Shown in pieces: positions 1 through 8,327 of a DNA stretch of 64,000 nucleotides (its first letter is position 1; each line of letters begins with the position of its first letter). The position numbers and the translations under genes are program-made. The notes beneath the pieces were generated by a model that ran no database searches, had not been told where the DNA came from, and worked only from the letters and a program-made list of their open reading frames with translations. This stretch comes from Microbacterium ginsengiterrae. GTDB lineage: Bacteria; Actinomycetota; Actinomycetes; Actinomycetales; Microbacteriaceae. The stretch lies in NCBI RefSeq assembly GCF_014205075.1, contig NZ_JACHMU010000001.1:2604001-2668000 (forward strand), in the 5' to 3' direction.

Positions 1-336
1 CCCGGCGAGATCGTGCTGACCGCGCGTGGCTTCTACGACTTCGAGGGTAAGTACCTCGGCGGGGACGGCGTCGAGGTCGTGTGTCCCGCAGAGCTCAGCG
101 ACGATCAGATCACGGCGATCCAGGACACCGGCGTGCGCGCCTTCGCGGCCGTGGACGGCCGAGGTCTCGCCCGTGTGGACATGTTCCTCACCGATGAGGG
201 CGACCTCGTGGTCAACGAGCTCAACACCATGCCCGGTTTCACGCCGATCTCGATGTTCCCCAAGTGCTGGGTGGCGTCCGGGCTCAGCTACGCCGACCTG
301 ATCGGCGAGCTCATCGAGGCGGGGCTGCGCCGCTGA
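1..336 (+). CDS. ddl: D-alanine--D-alanine ligase, C-terminal part (5' end outside window)
   Basis: This is the last 111 residues of a D-Ala-D-Ala ligase. The enzyme joins two D-alanines using ATP in the cytoplasm for the peptidoglycan stem peptide. The reading frame is open from base 1, so the gene begins upstream of the window. The ATP-grasp C-terminal signature is visible: ARVDMFL followed by NELNTMPGF, whose Glu and Asn bind Mg2+ in this family. The ending (residues FPKCWVASG, then the last helix) is normal for the family, so only the left edge is missing. It sits beside the DUF3515 and thiL genes, a common actinobacterial grouping. Confidence 0.93.
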   Translation, partial: PGEIVLTARGFYDFEGKYLGGDGVEVVCPAELSDDQITAIQDTGVRAFAAVDGRGLARVDMFLTDEGDLVVNELNTMPGFTPISMFPKCWVASGLSYADLIGELIEAGLRR

Positions 337-354
337 ATCACGCCCGCAGCCGGG

Positions 355-876
355 TCACGGCGTGCCGTCGAGGAGTTCCTGGGCGTCCTCATCGAGCTCA
401 TCGGGCGTCGTGCATCGTCCGTCCGCCGGGATCGATGTGATGGCGCCGACGAGCGTGCGGCTGCTGATGACGTCGTTCGAGCTCACCGCGGTGGTGTCGA
501 TGTACAGCTGCACGGCCGGGTCGCGGCCGTAGGTCGTCACACGGAGGAAGGGCGTGTCTGCGGTGTCGACCAACCAGTCGACGCCTTCGAGCGTGACGCA
601 CTGCAGATCGGCGGTCGGCCCTGGCACGGTGACGCCGCAGCGCAGGATGATGGCGGTGTCCTCGCCCGGTGCGCCCCAGGCCGCCGAGGCCTGTGCGTCC
701 GTCCACCGGCGATCGAGGTCGGCGATCGAATCGGCATTCCGCAGACCGGCGGAGACCTCGGCGCACAGCGGGTTGTTCGCATCGTCCGCCGGCTCGAGGT
801 GCACCGTGGTGGAACAGCCTCCGAGGAACGCCGCGGCCAGCAGCAGGACGGTGGCGACGGCGAGACGGCGGGACAT
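355..876 (-). CDS. DUF3515-family lipoprotein
   Basis: A 173-aa predicted lipoprotein. A basic N-terminus and hydrophobic stretch (residues 5-18) lead to the lipobox LGGC with Cys21, so the mature protein is probably anchored to the outer face of the membrane. The rest matches my recollection of the actinobacterial DUF3515 family, often found next to thiL and ddl. Its molecular role is unknown to me. It is transcribed divergently from thiL, with only 23 bp between the two start codons. A -10 box TAGCCT at 883-888 lies 6 nt before the ATG, so the mRNA is probably leaderless. Confidence 0.8.
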   Translation of the reverse strand: MSRRLAVATVLLLAAAFLGGCSTTVHLEPADDANNPLCAEVSAGLRNADSIADLDRRWTDAQASAAWGAPGEDTAIILRCGVTVPGPTADLQCVTLEGVDWLVDTADTPFLRVTTYGRDPAVQLYIDTTAVSSNDVISSRTLVGAITSIPADGRCTTPDELDEDAQELLDGTP

Positions 877-882
877 GATTCC

Positions 883-892
883 AGGCTACCTT
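883..892. promoter_or_regulatory. Overlapping divergent -10 boxes for the DUF3515 gene and thiL
   Basis: On the minus strand TAGCCT occupies 883-888, 6 nt before the ATG at 876. On the plus strand TACCTT occupies 887-892, 7 nt before the ATG at 900. The two hexamers share the base pairs 887-888. The layout fits two leaderless divergent transcripts that cannot both hold RNA polymerase at once. No good TTGACA-like -35 is obvious for either. Confidence 0.55.
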
Positions 893-899
893 TGACAGC

Positions 900-1895
900 A
901 TGCCCTCCCGCTCCGACGACGACGATCCGCGCCTGGGCGACGTCTCAGAAGGCACCGTTCTGCGTGCCATCCTCGCCCGCACGCCGTCCGCCTCGCACAC
1001 GATCCTCGGCCCCGGTGACGACGCGGCCGTTCTGGCGGCGCCGTCCGGCTCGGTGGTCGCCACGACCGACACGCTCGTCCACGGTCCGGACTTCCGCCTC
1101 GCCTGGTCGTCCGGATACGACCTCGGCTGGAAGTCGGCGGCCGTGAACCTCGCCGATGTCGCGGCGATGGGAGCGCGTCCCACCGCACTCCTCGTCGCGC
1201 TGGCCGTGCCGCGCGACCTGCGCCTGTCATTCGTCGAGCAGCTCGCGGACGGATTCAGGGCGGCGTGCGAGGCGCTCGCACCGGGATGCGCAGTGGTCGG
1301 CGGCGACCTGACGGTGTCCGATGTCCTGACCGTCGCGGTCACGGCGCTGGGTGACCTCGAGGGCAGAAGCGCCGTCACGAGGTCCGGCGCCCGCCCGGGA
1401 GACGTCGTCGCCGTCGCCGGGGAGCTCGGACTCTCCGCTCGCGGGCTCGCCGTGCTGTTCGGTCGTTTCCGCGACGGCGACGTGCCCGTACCGGTCGTGG
1501 CCTCGCAACTCGCCGCGGGAGAGCGGGCGGCACTGGACGCCCAACTCCGTCCGTCTCCTCCGATCGGGCTCGGTCCCGTCGCGGCGATGGCGGGAGCGAC
1601 GTCGATGATGGACATCTCGGATGGGCTCGCTCTGGACGCCGGCCGGATGGCATCCGCCTCGGACATCACCATCGACCTGCGTTCCGATTCCCTCGGGGAC
1701 GACCCGCGACTCGCGCTGGCGGGCGGCGAGGACCACGCACTGCTGGCGACCTTCCCGCCCGATGTCCTGCCGCCGGGGTTCCGCGTCATCGGCGACGTGC
1801 GCACGCGAGGTGCCGATGGCGTGCTCTGCGACGGACAGCCGGTGGATGTCGCGGGTTGGGACCCCTACCGCGACTGGGATGCCGCAGCGGGCTGA
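900..1895 (+). CDS. thiL: Thiamine-monophosphate kinase
   Basis: A 331-aa ThiL. It phosphorylates thiamine monophosphate to thiamine diphosphate with ATP, the last step of cofactor synthesis. Family motifs appear in order: GPGDDAAVL near residue 38 (Mg2+/ATP aspartates), VATTDTLVHGPDF, the NLADVAAMGA segment, VVGGDLT, and MMDISDGLALDAGR near residue 237, followed by AGGEDHALLATF. Length is normal. The ATG at 900 lies 7 nt after a TACCTT -10 box, suggesting a leaderless message. Its 3' end overlaps the convergent rsmD by 31 bp. Confidence 0.95.
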   Translation: MPSRSDDDDPRLGDVSEGTVLRAILARTPSASHTILGPGDDAAVLAAPSGSVVATTDTLVHGPDFRLAWSSGYDLGWKSAAVNLADVAAMGARPTALLVALAVPRDLRLSFVEQLADGFRAACEALAPGCAVVGGDLTVSDVLTVAVTALGDLEGRSAVTRSGARPGDVVAVAGELGLSARGLAVLFGRFRDGDVPVPVVASQLAAGERAALDAQLRPSPPIGLGPVAAMAGATSMMDISDGLALDAGRMASASDITIDLRSDSLGDDPRLALAGGEDHALLATFPPDVLPPGFRVIGDVRTRGADGVLCDGQPVDVAGWDPYRDWDAAAG

Positions 1896-2443
1896 GCCCA
1901 CCACACGGCGGTGTCGCCGTAGACCTTCTCGCGGAAGACCTCCAGCCCCGCGGCGTTCGTGTCGGGCGCGGTCGACCGGCGTGCGCGCTCGATGACCACG
2001 ACGGCGTCGGGCGAGAGCAGTGGTGCGAGGGCGACGAGGTCGGCGGTCATGGCGTCGTCGTCGAGATCGTACGGCGGATCGGTGAACACCAGATCCCACG
2101 GCCCGGTGGACCGGCAGAGGAACGTGAGCACCGCGCTCTCGTGCACTCTGACACGCGCGTCGCGAACCGCCGTGGCCACGGTCGCGCCGTTCCGGCGGGC
2201 GACGGCTGCAGCAGGGCGGGAGCGTTCGACGAGGTCGGCGGATGCGCCGCCGCGACTGAGGGCTTCCAATCCGAGGGCACCTGATCCCGCGTACAGGTCG
2301 AGGATCCGCGCCCCCTCGATGGCGCCCGCTGACTCCAGCGCACCGAACAGGGACTCGCGCACCCGGTCGCTGGTCGGCCGGGTCCCGCTGCCCGGCACCT
2401 CCAGGCGCAGTCCGCGCGCGTCGCCGGCGATGATCCTCGTCAC
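1865..2443 (-). CDS. rsmD: 16S rRNA (guanine966-N2)-methyltransferase RsmD
   Basis: A 192-aa Rossmann-fold methyltransferase that modifies G966 of 16S rRNA during 30S assembly. Opening residues TRIIAGDARGLRL and the SAM-binding motif DLYAGSGALGLEALSRG (about 49-65) are typical, and the catalytic motif FTDPPYD is present near residue 129. The GTG start at 2443 lies 6 nt after a TAGGCT box at 2450-2455, so translation is probably leaderless. The promoter is back to back with that of recG, with 44 bp between the starts. In many actinobacteria rsmD sits by recG and coaD, as here. Confidence 0.93.
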   Translation of the reverse strand: MTRIIAGDARGLRLEVPGSGTRPTSDRVRESLFGALESAGAIEGARILDLYAGSGALGLEALSRGGASADLVERSRPAAAVARRNGATVATAVRDARVRVHESAVLTFLCRSTGPWDLVFTDPPYDLDDDAMTADLVALAPLLSPDAVVVIERARRSTAPDTNAAGLEVFREKVYGDTAVWWAQPAAASQSR

Positions 2444-2449
2444 CCCACC

Positions 2450-2481
2450 AGCCTAGGACTGTCGCCGGTGTTATCTAGACT
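2450..2481. promoter_or_regulatory. Divergent leaderless promoters of rsmD and recG
   Basis: A minus-strand TAGGCT at 2450-2455 stands 6 nt before the rsmD GTG. A plus-strand TAGACT at 2476-2481 stands 6 nt before the recG ATG at 2488. The 44-bp gap contains no clear Shine-Dalgarno sequence for either gene, which supports leaderless starts. Confidence 0.6.
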
Positions 2482-2487
2482 TCAGGG

Positions 2488-4671
2488 ATGGTCCTCTCCT
2501 TCGACACCCGCCTCGCGGATGCCGTGGGCCCCGCTGCGGCCAAGAAGCTCGAGCGTGCCTTCGACATGCACACGGTGGGGGAGATGCTCGCGCACTATCC
2601 CCGCCGGTATGCCGACCCCGCCGAGCTGACACCCATCCGCGACCTGCCCGTCGGTGAGACGGTCACGATCGTCGCCGAGGTGCTCTCGTCATCGGCTCGC
2701 GCCATGCGCAACCGATCCGGCGCGATGACCGACGTGATCATCGGCGACGGGCACGGTCGCGTGTCCCTGACGTTCTTCGCGAAGAACCTCAGCCAGGCGG
2801 AATGGCGCGCCAAAGAGCTGCGCCGCGGCCGACGGGGGATGTTCTCCGGCAAGGTCGGCATGTTCCGCGACGTCACGCAGTTCGCTCACCCGCAGTACGA
2901 ACTCTTCGACGACGAGGAGAGCGCCAAGGCCAGGGCGGAGGACCGCGCCAGCAGGCCGATACCGATCTATCCGGCGACCTCTGCGGTGTCGACCCAGCAG
3001 TTCCGAGAGCTCGTCGAGGTCGTGCTCCCTCAGGTCGCCGACGTTCCCGACCCGCTACCGGAGTCCGTCCGGACGGCGGAGGGCCTGCTCGATGCGCGCA
3101 CCGCGCTCATACAGCTGCACCGACCGCAGACGAAGAGCGAGGTCGACCCCGCCGTGCGGACGTTGCGGATGCACGAGGCGCTCGTGCTGCAGACCGCTCT
3201 GCTGCAGCAGCGGGCGGCGGTGCGGTCGCTGACGGCGACACCGAGACCTGCGCGACCGGGCGGACTCCTCGAGAGGTTCGACGCGGCCCTTCCGTACACG
3301 CTGACCGCCGATCAGGAGACGGTCGGTGCTCAGGTGGCCGACGACCTCACGCAGCAGTGGCCGATGAACCGTCTCGTGCAGGGCGAGGTCGGTTCGGGAA
3401 AGACGCTCGTCGCCCTGCGCGCCATGCTGCAGGTGGCGGAATCGGGCGGGCAATCGGCGCTGATCGCCCCCACGGAGGTGCTCGCGGCGCAGCATCTGCG
3501 CTCGATCACGAAGATGCTCGGTCCGGCCCTCGCGCCGGAGCTCATGCCCACCCTGCTGACCGGGCAGATGTCCGCTCCCGAGCGGCGGAAGGCTGCCCTC
3601 CGCGTCGCCGCCGGGCAGGCGCTGATCGTCGTCGGCACGCACGCGCTGCTCGGCGAGAAGACCACGTTCGCCGAGCTCGGGCTCGTCGTCGTCGATGAGC
3701 AGCACCGGTTCGGGGTCGAGCAGCGCGAGGCGCTTCGCGCGAAGGGCTCGAGCCCTCATGCACTCGTGCTCACGGCCACGCCGATCCCTCGCACCGTGGC
3801 GATGACCGTGTTCGGCGACCTCGACACCTCGGTCATCCGCACGATGCCGTCCGGGCGTGCGGGGATCGAGTCCTTCGTCGCACCGCTGGCGGAGCATCCG
3901 GCGTGGTTCCAGCGCGTGTGGGATCGTGCCGCCGAGGAGATCGCACAGGGACGGCAGGTCTTCGCCGTCTGCGCGGCCATCGACACGACGAAGAAGGCGG
4001 GAGCGGCGGAAGAGGACGAGTCCGCGCTGCTGCCGCCGGAAGAGGGTGCGACGGGTCCGCGGTGGGGCGTGGTGCAGCTCGACGAGGCGCTCGCGACCCA
4101 TCCGACCGTCGGCGGTCTCCGGCGCGCCGTTCTGCACGGCAAGATGCCGTCCGATGAGAAGGATGCGGTGATGCAGTCCTTCGCGCGCGGCGAGATCGAC
4201 CTGCTGATCGCCACGACCGTCATCGAGGTCGGCGTCGACGTCCCCAACGCCTCCACGATGATCGTGCTGGATGCCGACCGCTTCGGCGTCTCGCAGCTGC
4301 ACCAGCTGCGGGGTCGTGTCGGTCGAGGGTCGGTGCCCGGGCTCTGCCTGCTCGTCACCGAGGCCGAGGAAGGGACGCTCGCCCGCGAGCGTGTCGAGGC
4401 CGTGGCGGCCACGCTGGACGGGTTCGCCCTGGCCGAGGTCGACCTCGAGCTGCGGGGCGAGGGCGATGTCCTCGGTCAGGCGCAGTCCGGCGCGAGATCG
4501 TCGCTGCGTCTGCTGCGCGTCGTGAAGGATTCCGCCCTCATCGCGCGCGCCAGGGAGCTCGCCCAGGGCATCCTCGCGGATGACCCGGAGCTGGCAGGTC
4601 ATCCGGGTCTGCGCGAGGTCATCGCGCGTCGCGTCACCGAAGAGGACAGGGCGGCGCTCGCGAAGAACTGA
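2488..4671 (+). CDS. recG: ATP-dependent DNA helicase RecG
   Basis: A 727-aa superfamily 2 helicase that reverses stalled forks and moves Holliday junctions. The N-terminal wedge/OB-fold region (about 55-150) is followed by Walker A GEVGSGKT at 299-306 and the motif II variant DEQH at 403-406. Next come TATPIPRT and the C-terminal helicase motif QLHQLRGRVGRG, with the RecG-type tail after it. An acidic, less conserved insert (about 508-525) lies within the C-terminal helicase half. The ATG follows TAGACT by 6 nt. Downstream coaD is 45 bp away and appears to have its own promoter. Confidence 0.96.
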   Translation: MVLSFDTRLADAVGPAAAKKLERAFDMHTVGEMLAHYPRRYADPAELTPIRDLPVGETVTIVAEVLSSSARAMRNRSGAMTDVIIGDGHGRVSLTFFAKNLSQAEWRAKELRRGRRGMFSGKVGMFRDVTQFAHPQYELFDDEESAKARAEDRASRPIPIYPATSAVSTQQFRELVEVVLPQVADVPDPLPESVRTAEGLLDARTALIQLHRPQTKSEVDPAVRTLRMHEALVLQTALLQQRAAVRSLTATPRPARPGGLLERFDAALPYTLTADQETVGAQVADDLTQQWPMNRLVQGEVGSGKTLVALRAMLQVAESGGQSALIAPTEVLAAQHLRSITKMLGPALAPELMPTLLTGQMSAPERRKAALRVAAGQALIVVGTHALLGEKTTFAELGLVVVDEQHRFGVEQREALRAKGSSPHALVLTATPIPRTVAMTVFGDLDTSVIRTMPSGRAGIESFVAPLAEHPAWFQRVWDRAAEEIAQGRQVFAVCAAIDTTKKAGAAEEDESALLPPEEGATGPRWGVVQLDEALATHPTVGGLRRAVLHGKMPSDEKDAVMQSFARGEIDLLIATTVIEVGVDVPNASTMIVLDADRFGVSQLHQLRGRVGRGSVPGLCLLVTEAEEGTLARERVEAVAATLDGFALAEVDLELRGEGDVLGQAQSGARSSLRLLRVVKDSALIARARELAQGILADDPELAGHPGLREVIARRVTEEDRAALAKN

Positions 4672-4684
4672 GCAGGACGTGCAA

Positions 4685-4690
4685 TAGGGT
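4685..4690 (+). promoter_or_regulatory. -10 box for the coaD transcript
   Basis: TAGGGT at 4685-4690 is followed after 6 nt by an ATG at 4697. This is the same spacing seen at many starts in the window and points to a transcript beginning at 4697. That ATG opens a 7-codon frame overlapping the coaD start. Confidence 0.5.
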
Positions 4691-4696
4691 GAGAGC

Positions 4697-4720
4697 ATGC
4701 GATCGAAGGAGTGTTTGTGA
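4697..4720 (+). CDS. Putative leaderless upstream ORF (7 aa) overlapping the coaD start
   Basis: The frame ATG CGA TCG AAG GAG TGT TTG TGA encodes MRSKECL. Its ATG is placed exactly where a leaderless mRNA from the TAGGGT box would begin. Its stop codon overlaps the coaD GTG in a GTGA arrangement. The coaD Shine-Dalgarno AAGGAG (4706-4711) lies inside this frame. A ribosome finishing the mini-ORF would end on the coaD start, so translational coupling or attenuation is possible. A Cys codon sits two codons before the stop. Whether it is translated is unknown, and this is an inference from layout. Confidence 0.4.
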   Translation: MRSKECL

Positions 4721-5214
4721 GTAGCCGGATCGCCGTCGTCCCCGGTTCGTTCGACCCGCCGACGCTCGGCCACCTGGATGTCATCCGTCGGGCATCGAAG
4801 CTCTACGACCAGCTGCACGTGCTGGTCGTGCACAACCCTGGTAAGGAGGCGATGCTGCCGATCGCGCAGCGTCTGTCGCTTCTCGAGCAGTCCATCGCCG
4901 AGGACGGCATGGAGGGCGAGATCATCGTCGGGTCGTGGAGCATGGGACTTCTGGTCGACTACGCCCGCGATGTCGGTGCCGGGGTCCTCGTCAAAGGCAT
5001 CCGTTCGCAGATCGACGTCGCATACGAGTCGCCGATGGCGATCGTGAACCGGCATCTCGCCGACATCGAGACGGTCTTCCTGCTGCCCGATCCCTCGCAC
5101 GCCATGGTGTCCAGCTCGCTCGTCCGGCAGGTCGCCGGCCTCGGGGGAGACGTGTCGCCGTTCGTGCCTCCGGCTGTCGCCTCCTTCCTCGACACCGGCG
5201 CGCGCGGGATCTGA
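4717..5214 (+). CDS. coaD: Phosphopantetheine adenylyltransferase
   Basis: A 165-aa CoaD. It transfers AMP from ATP to 4'-phosphopantetheine, the penultimate step of coenzyme A synthesis. The nucleotidyltransferase motif [13 protein letters not shown] near the N-terminus contains the (T/H)xGH site. The segments [12 protein letters not shown] and [16 protein letters not shown] are typical of the family. I prefer GTG 4717 over the in-frame GTG 4711, because AAGGAG at 4706-4711 is then correctly spaced by 5 nt and the protein begins as other CoaD proteins do. The start overlaps the stop of a putative leaderless mini-ORF. Confidence 0.95.
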   Translation: MSSRIAVVPGSFDPPTLGHLDVIRRASKLYDQLHVLVVHNPGKEAMLPIAQRLSLLEQSIAEDGMEGEIIVGSWSMGLLVDYARDVGAGVLVKGIRSQIDVAYESPMAIVNRHLADIETVFLLPDPSHAMVSSSLVRQVAGLGGDVSPFVPPAVASFLDTGARGI

Positions 5215-5263
5215 TCCGACGGCATCCCCGCCGTTCACCGCGCCCGTCCAGGTGGCCCGCCGG

Positions 5264-5269
5264 TAGCAT
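5264..5269 (+). promoter_or_regulatory. -10 box of the yceD-rpmF-rnc-mutM operon
   Basis: TAGCAT is spaced 6 nt from the GTG start at 5276. The intervening GGAGGG is too close to the start to act as a normal Shine-Dalgarno, which supports a leaderless start. Confidence 0.5.
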
Positions 5270-5275
5270 GGAGGG

Positions 5276-5839
5276 GTGAAGACTCGACTCAACGGCCCGT
5301 TCGTGGTGCCCGCCCGCGACATCGCCCGGAAACCCGGCGAGATGCGCGAGCATCGCTTCTCCGTCACTCTCGCCGAGCAGTGGGGCGAGGGCATCGTCTC
5401 GTACCCGGCGCAGTCCGAGGTCGATCTCGAGGTGCGCCTCGAGTCGGTTCACGAGGGCATTCTCGTCTCCGGAACGGTGGATGCGGCGTACTCCGGAGTG
5501 TGCGGACGATGCCTCATCGACATCTCTGAGCCTGTCGAAGTCGAGTTCCAGGAGCTTTTCGCGTATCCTGGTGGAGAAGAAACTGACTTCGAGGTTCAAG
5601 ACGACCACGTGGATCTTGAAACTCTGGTCAGGGAAGCGGCAGTTTTGGCGCTTCCATTTCAGCCGGTGTGTCAGCCGGACTGCCCCGGGCTCGACCCGAA
5701 CACGGGTGAGCGGCTGACCGGAAGCACCAGAGCCAACGAAGAGGCCCCCATCGATCCTCGGTGGAGTGCGCTCCGACAGATCGCAGACCAGGGGAGCACG
5801 GCACAGAGCCGTGATCCCGAGAACACAGAAGAGAGTTAG
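5276..5839 (+). CDS. YceD/DUF177 family protein (23S rRNA accumulation type)
   Basis: A 187-aa member of the YceD (DUF177) family, which almost always precedes rpmF, as here (2-bp gap). E. coli YceD is linked to 23S rRNA accumulation. Two cysteine pairs are present, CGRC (about residue 80) and CQPDC (about 142), a zinc-ribbon-like arrangement common in this family. The GTG start at 5276 lies 6 nt after TAGCAT (5264-5269), so the mRNA is probably leaderless. It likely forms an operon with rpmF, rnc and mutM. Confidence 0.85.
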   Translation: MKTRLNGPFVVPARDIARKPGEMREHRFSVTLAEQWGEGIVSYPAQSEVDLEVRLESVHEGILVSGTVDAAYSGVCGRCLIDISEPVEVEFQELFAYPGGEETDFEVQDDHVDLETLVREAAVLALPFQPVCQPDCPGLDPNTGERLTGSTRANEEAPIDPRWSALRQIADQGSTAQSRDPENTEES

Positions 5840-5841
5840 CC

Positions 5842-6051
5842 ATGGCTGGTAACCCCCCGAAGCGCAAGGTTTCCCGTTCCAACACCCGCTCGCGTCGCGC
5901 GCAGTGGAAGGCGGAGCCGACGCCCCTGGTGAAGACCGTCGAGAACGGCAAGGTCGTCTACAGCCGTCCGCACCAGGCGAAGGTCGTGACCGACTCGCAG
6001 GGCACCGAGCTGTTCCTCGAGTACAAGGGTCGCAAGGTCGCTGACGTCTGA
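5842..6051 (+). CDS. rpmF: 50S ribosomal protein L32
   Basis: A 69-aa L32, a small basic protein of the large ribosomal subunit. It begins [18 protein letters not shown], the typical actinobacterial L32 opening. It lacks the four cysteines of the zinc-ribbon L32 form, so it is the zinc-independent type. The ATG follows the yceD stop by 2 bp, with GAGAG just upstream. The pair yceD-rpmF is a conserved unit. Confidence 0.97.
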   Translation: MAGNPPKRKVSRSNTRSRRAQWKAEPTPLVKTVENGKVVYSRPHQAKVVTDSQGTELFLEYKGRKVADV

Positions 6052-6067
6052 TCACGGTCTCACGATC

Positions 6068-6760
6068 GTGACCGATGTCCCTGGAGGGACAGCGCCACTC
6101 GCCGCAAAGCTCAGGGTCGACATCGACCCTGAGCTGCTTGCGTTGGCGCTGACTCACCGTTCCTACGCGTACGAGCACGGCGGGATCCCGCACAACGAGC
6201 GCCTCGAGTTCCTCGGGGACTCCGTGCTCGGTCAGGCCGTGACGGTGATGCTGTTCACCACGCACCCCGATCTCGATGAGGGGCAGCTGGCGAAGCGACG
6301 GGCGAGCGTCGTCTCGACCGTCGCCCTCGCAGAGGTGGCCCGCGCCATCGGCCTCGGAGAGCACCTGTTGCTGGGGCGCGGCGAAGAGCAGACCGGGGGC
6401 CGCGACAAGGACTCGATCCTCGCCGACACCATGGAAGCGGTGTTCGGGGCCACCTACCTGTCCGCAGGGCCCGAGGCGGCAACGGAACTCGTGCTGCGCC
6501 TGACGGCGCCGCTGCTCGCCGACCCCGAGCGCTACGGCGCTGCGATGGATCCGAAGACGAGTCTTCAGGAGCTCGCCGCACGACTCGGCGCTGCGCCGCC
6601 GATCTATGCGGTCTCCGCCTCAGGACCGGATCACGACCGCCGCTTCACGGCGACGGTCACCGTGGGCGACGTCAGCAAGACCGGCGAGGGGACGAGCAAG
6701 AAGACCGCAGAGATGGCCGCCGCCCTCAGCGTCTGGCGCACCCTCAGCGCCCGTGCCTGA
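6068..6760 (+). CDS. rnc: Ribonuclease III
   Basis: A 230-aa RNase III, which cuts double-stranded RNA in rRNA maturation and mRNA processing. The signature [14 protein letters not shown] (about 42-55) carries the catalytic Glu and Asp residues. The second acidic site is in [13 protein letters not shown] (about 121-133). A C-terminal dsRNA-binding domain (about 160-228) ends with [18 protein letters not shown] start is used, 16 bp after rpmF. Its last codons overlap the GTG of mutM (shared bases 6753-6760), so the two are translationally coupled. Confidence 0.95.
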   Translation: MTDVPGGTAPLAAKLRVDIDPELLALALTHRSYAYEHGGIPHNERLEFLGDSVLGQAVTVMLFTTHPDLDEGQLAKRRASVVSTVALAEVARAIGLGEHLLLGRGEEQTGGRDKDSILADTMEAVFGATYLSAGPEAATELVLRLTAPLLADPERYGAAMDPKTSLQELAARLGAAPPIYAVSASGPDHDRRFTATVTVGDVSKTGEGTSKKTAEMAAALSVWRTLSARA

Positions 6761-7628
6761 ACTCCCCGAGGTCGAGGTCGTCCGCGCAGGCCTCGCCCCC
6801 GCCGTCGTCGGTGCGACGATCACGAACGTCTCGGTGCTCGACGAACGCGCTCTCACGCGGCATCCAGCCGGCGCGGCCGACTTCGTCGCGCGGCTCGAGG
6901 GCACGGCGGTCGCCGCCGCATCCCGCCGCGGCAAGTTCCTGTGGCTCCCGCTCGCGCACGACCCGTCGCGTACGGCGGATGCGCTCACCGCTCACCTCGG
7001 GATGAGCGGGCAGATGCTGCTGCGTGCGCCGGATGCTCCGACGGAGCGTCACGAGCGGATCCGTCTCGGCATCCGGCATCCGCAGCACGGCGATCTCGCC
7101 GTCGTGTTCGCCGATCAGCGCACTTTCGGCTCGCTCGCCGTCGACGACCTGGTGCCGGACGGGGACGACCTCGTCCCGACCCAGGTGCAGCACATCGCGC
7201 GTGATCCACTCGACGGCGCATTCGACGATGCCGCGTTCGTCGCTGCCGTGCGGCGCAGGGGAAGCGCCATCAAGCGCATCCTGCTCGATCAGACGCTCGT
7301 CAGCGGCATCGGCAACATCTATGCCGACGAATCGCTGTGGGCCGCGCGCATCCACCCGGAGACGCATGGCAGGGCACTGTCGGTGCAGGCCGTGCGTCGC
7401 CTGCTCGACGAGGTGCGGTTCGTGCTGGAGAAGGCTCTCGCCGAGGGTGGGACGAGCTTCGATGCTCAGTACGTCAACGTCAACGGTCAGGCCGGATACT
7501 TCGCGCACTCGCTCAACGCGTACGGCCGAGGTGGGAAACCCTGTCCGCGCTGCGGTGGCGAGATACGCCGCGAGGCGTTCATGAACAGGTCGTCGCACTA
7601 CTGCCCGCGGTGCCAGCGGCGCCGTTGA
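6753..7628 (+). CDS. mutM: Formamidopyrimidine-DNA glycosylase (Fpg/MutM)
   Basis: A 291-aa bifunctional DNA glycosylase/AP lyase that removes 8-oxoguanine and ring-opened purines. The start at GTG 6753 is fixed by the invariant N-terminus PELPEVEVV, whose Pro2 is the catalytic nucleophile and Glu3 also acts in catalysis. The C-terminal zinc finger is intact, with CPRCGGE followed by HYCPRCQRR. The frame is open upstream, but a longer protein would bury Pro2 and is excluded by mechanism. It overlaps the end of rnc by 8 bp. Confidence 0.95.
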   Translation: MPELPEVEVVRAGLAPAVVGATITNVSVLDERALTRHPAGAADFVARLEGTAVAAASRRGKFLWLPLAHDPSRTADALTAHLGMSGQMLLRAPDAPTERHERIRLGIRHPQHGDLAVVFADQRTFGSLAVDDLVPDGDDLVPTQVQHIARDPLDGAFDDAAFVAAVRRRGSAIKRILLDQTLVSGIGNIYADESLWAARIHPETHGRALSVQAVRRLLDEVRFVLEKALAEGGTSFDAQYVNVNGQAGYFAHSLNAYGRGGKPCPRCGGEIRREAFMNRSSHYCPRCQRRR

Positions 7629-7674
7629 CCGCCATCGGCTGAGCCGGCCACGGTCGCCGCGGGTGGGATACCGG

Positions 7675-8325
7675 TCAGAGGCCCATCGCTTCGAGCACGC
7701 CCGACGTGTCACGCGTGTGCGCGATGACGGTGTACTCGCCGAGATCCTCGTCGATGCGGTACTTCTCCGCATCGAGCCCGTACTCCGGCACCGGCCCGAA
7801 GAGCTCGGTGACGGCAGGGCCGAGATCTGCGATCGGTGGGAAGGTGAGATAGGCGGAGACGTCGGCCGGAACCTCGATGCCCTCGTCCCCGCGGACACGG
7901 ATGTCGACCGACGTCTCCTCACCGACCGGGACGACCGCGGTGAGGACGTCGCGCAGGACATCCGCCGGAACGGTCACGGCGCGGTCGGCGTCTGTGAGGT
8001 CATCGAGGTCGAACTGCACGGGCCGGATCGTGACGCGCACATGCAGATGGCACCGCCCCTCGCACGTGCGGTCTGCCCACGGCTCCGCCTCGAAGCTCCA
8101 TGCGCCACCGCGGGGGTCGACGCCGTCGAGCGCGGACTGCACCTGCGGGGCGGCGGCGTCGACCTCGCGCGTCGAGGCCCCGAACGGATCATCGAACGGC
8201 GACCGGTCGTCGAGGAGCGGGATGACGAAGCATCCGCTGAGCAGGAACGTCATCACGGCGATGGCGAGGACGCTGCCGGCCGATCGCAGGCTGTTCGTCC
8301 GGCCGGCGCGGGCGTCGACGACCAC
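7675..8325 (-). CDS. Predicted lipoprotein of unknown function
   Basis: A 216-aa secreted lipoprotein. A hydrophobic signal (about residues 16-31) ends in a lipobox LLSGC with the lipidated Cys at residue 32 from this start. The mature part is acidic, begins with a Pro/Asp-rich linker and contains two further Cys (CEGRC, possibly a disulfide). I do not recognise the family. GTG 8325 is chosen because GAAGAAGG lies 7 nt upstream; a TTG at 8331 overlapping the upstream stop is the alternative. It probably shares an mRNA with the upstream NAD(P)-binding gene. Confidence 0.7.
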   Translation of the reverse strand: MVVDARAGRTNSLRSAGSVLAIAVMTFLLSGCFVIPLLDDRSPFDDPFGASTREVDAAAPQVQSALDGVDPRGGAWSFEAEPWADRTCEGRCHLHVRVTIRPVQFDLDDLTDADRAVTVPADVLRDVLTAVVPVGEETSVDIRVRGDEGIEVPADVSAYLTFPPIADLGPAVTELFGPVPEYGLDAEKYRIDEDLGEYTVIAHTRDTSGVLEAMGL

Positions 8326-8327
8326 GG

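Noticed and set aside
4711-4716. GTG 4711 as the coaD start
   Set aside because: It would leave the ribosome site AAGGAG abutting the start, and the 2-residue extension is not typical; GTG 4717 is spaced correctly.
3055-5394. A 779-aa open frame antisense to recG and coaD
   Set aside because: It is an open frame produced by high GC opposite real genes. Both sense genes have intact motifs over the whole stretch, and the antisense protein has Arg/His-rich shadow composition with no motif.
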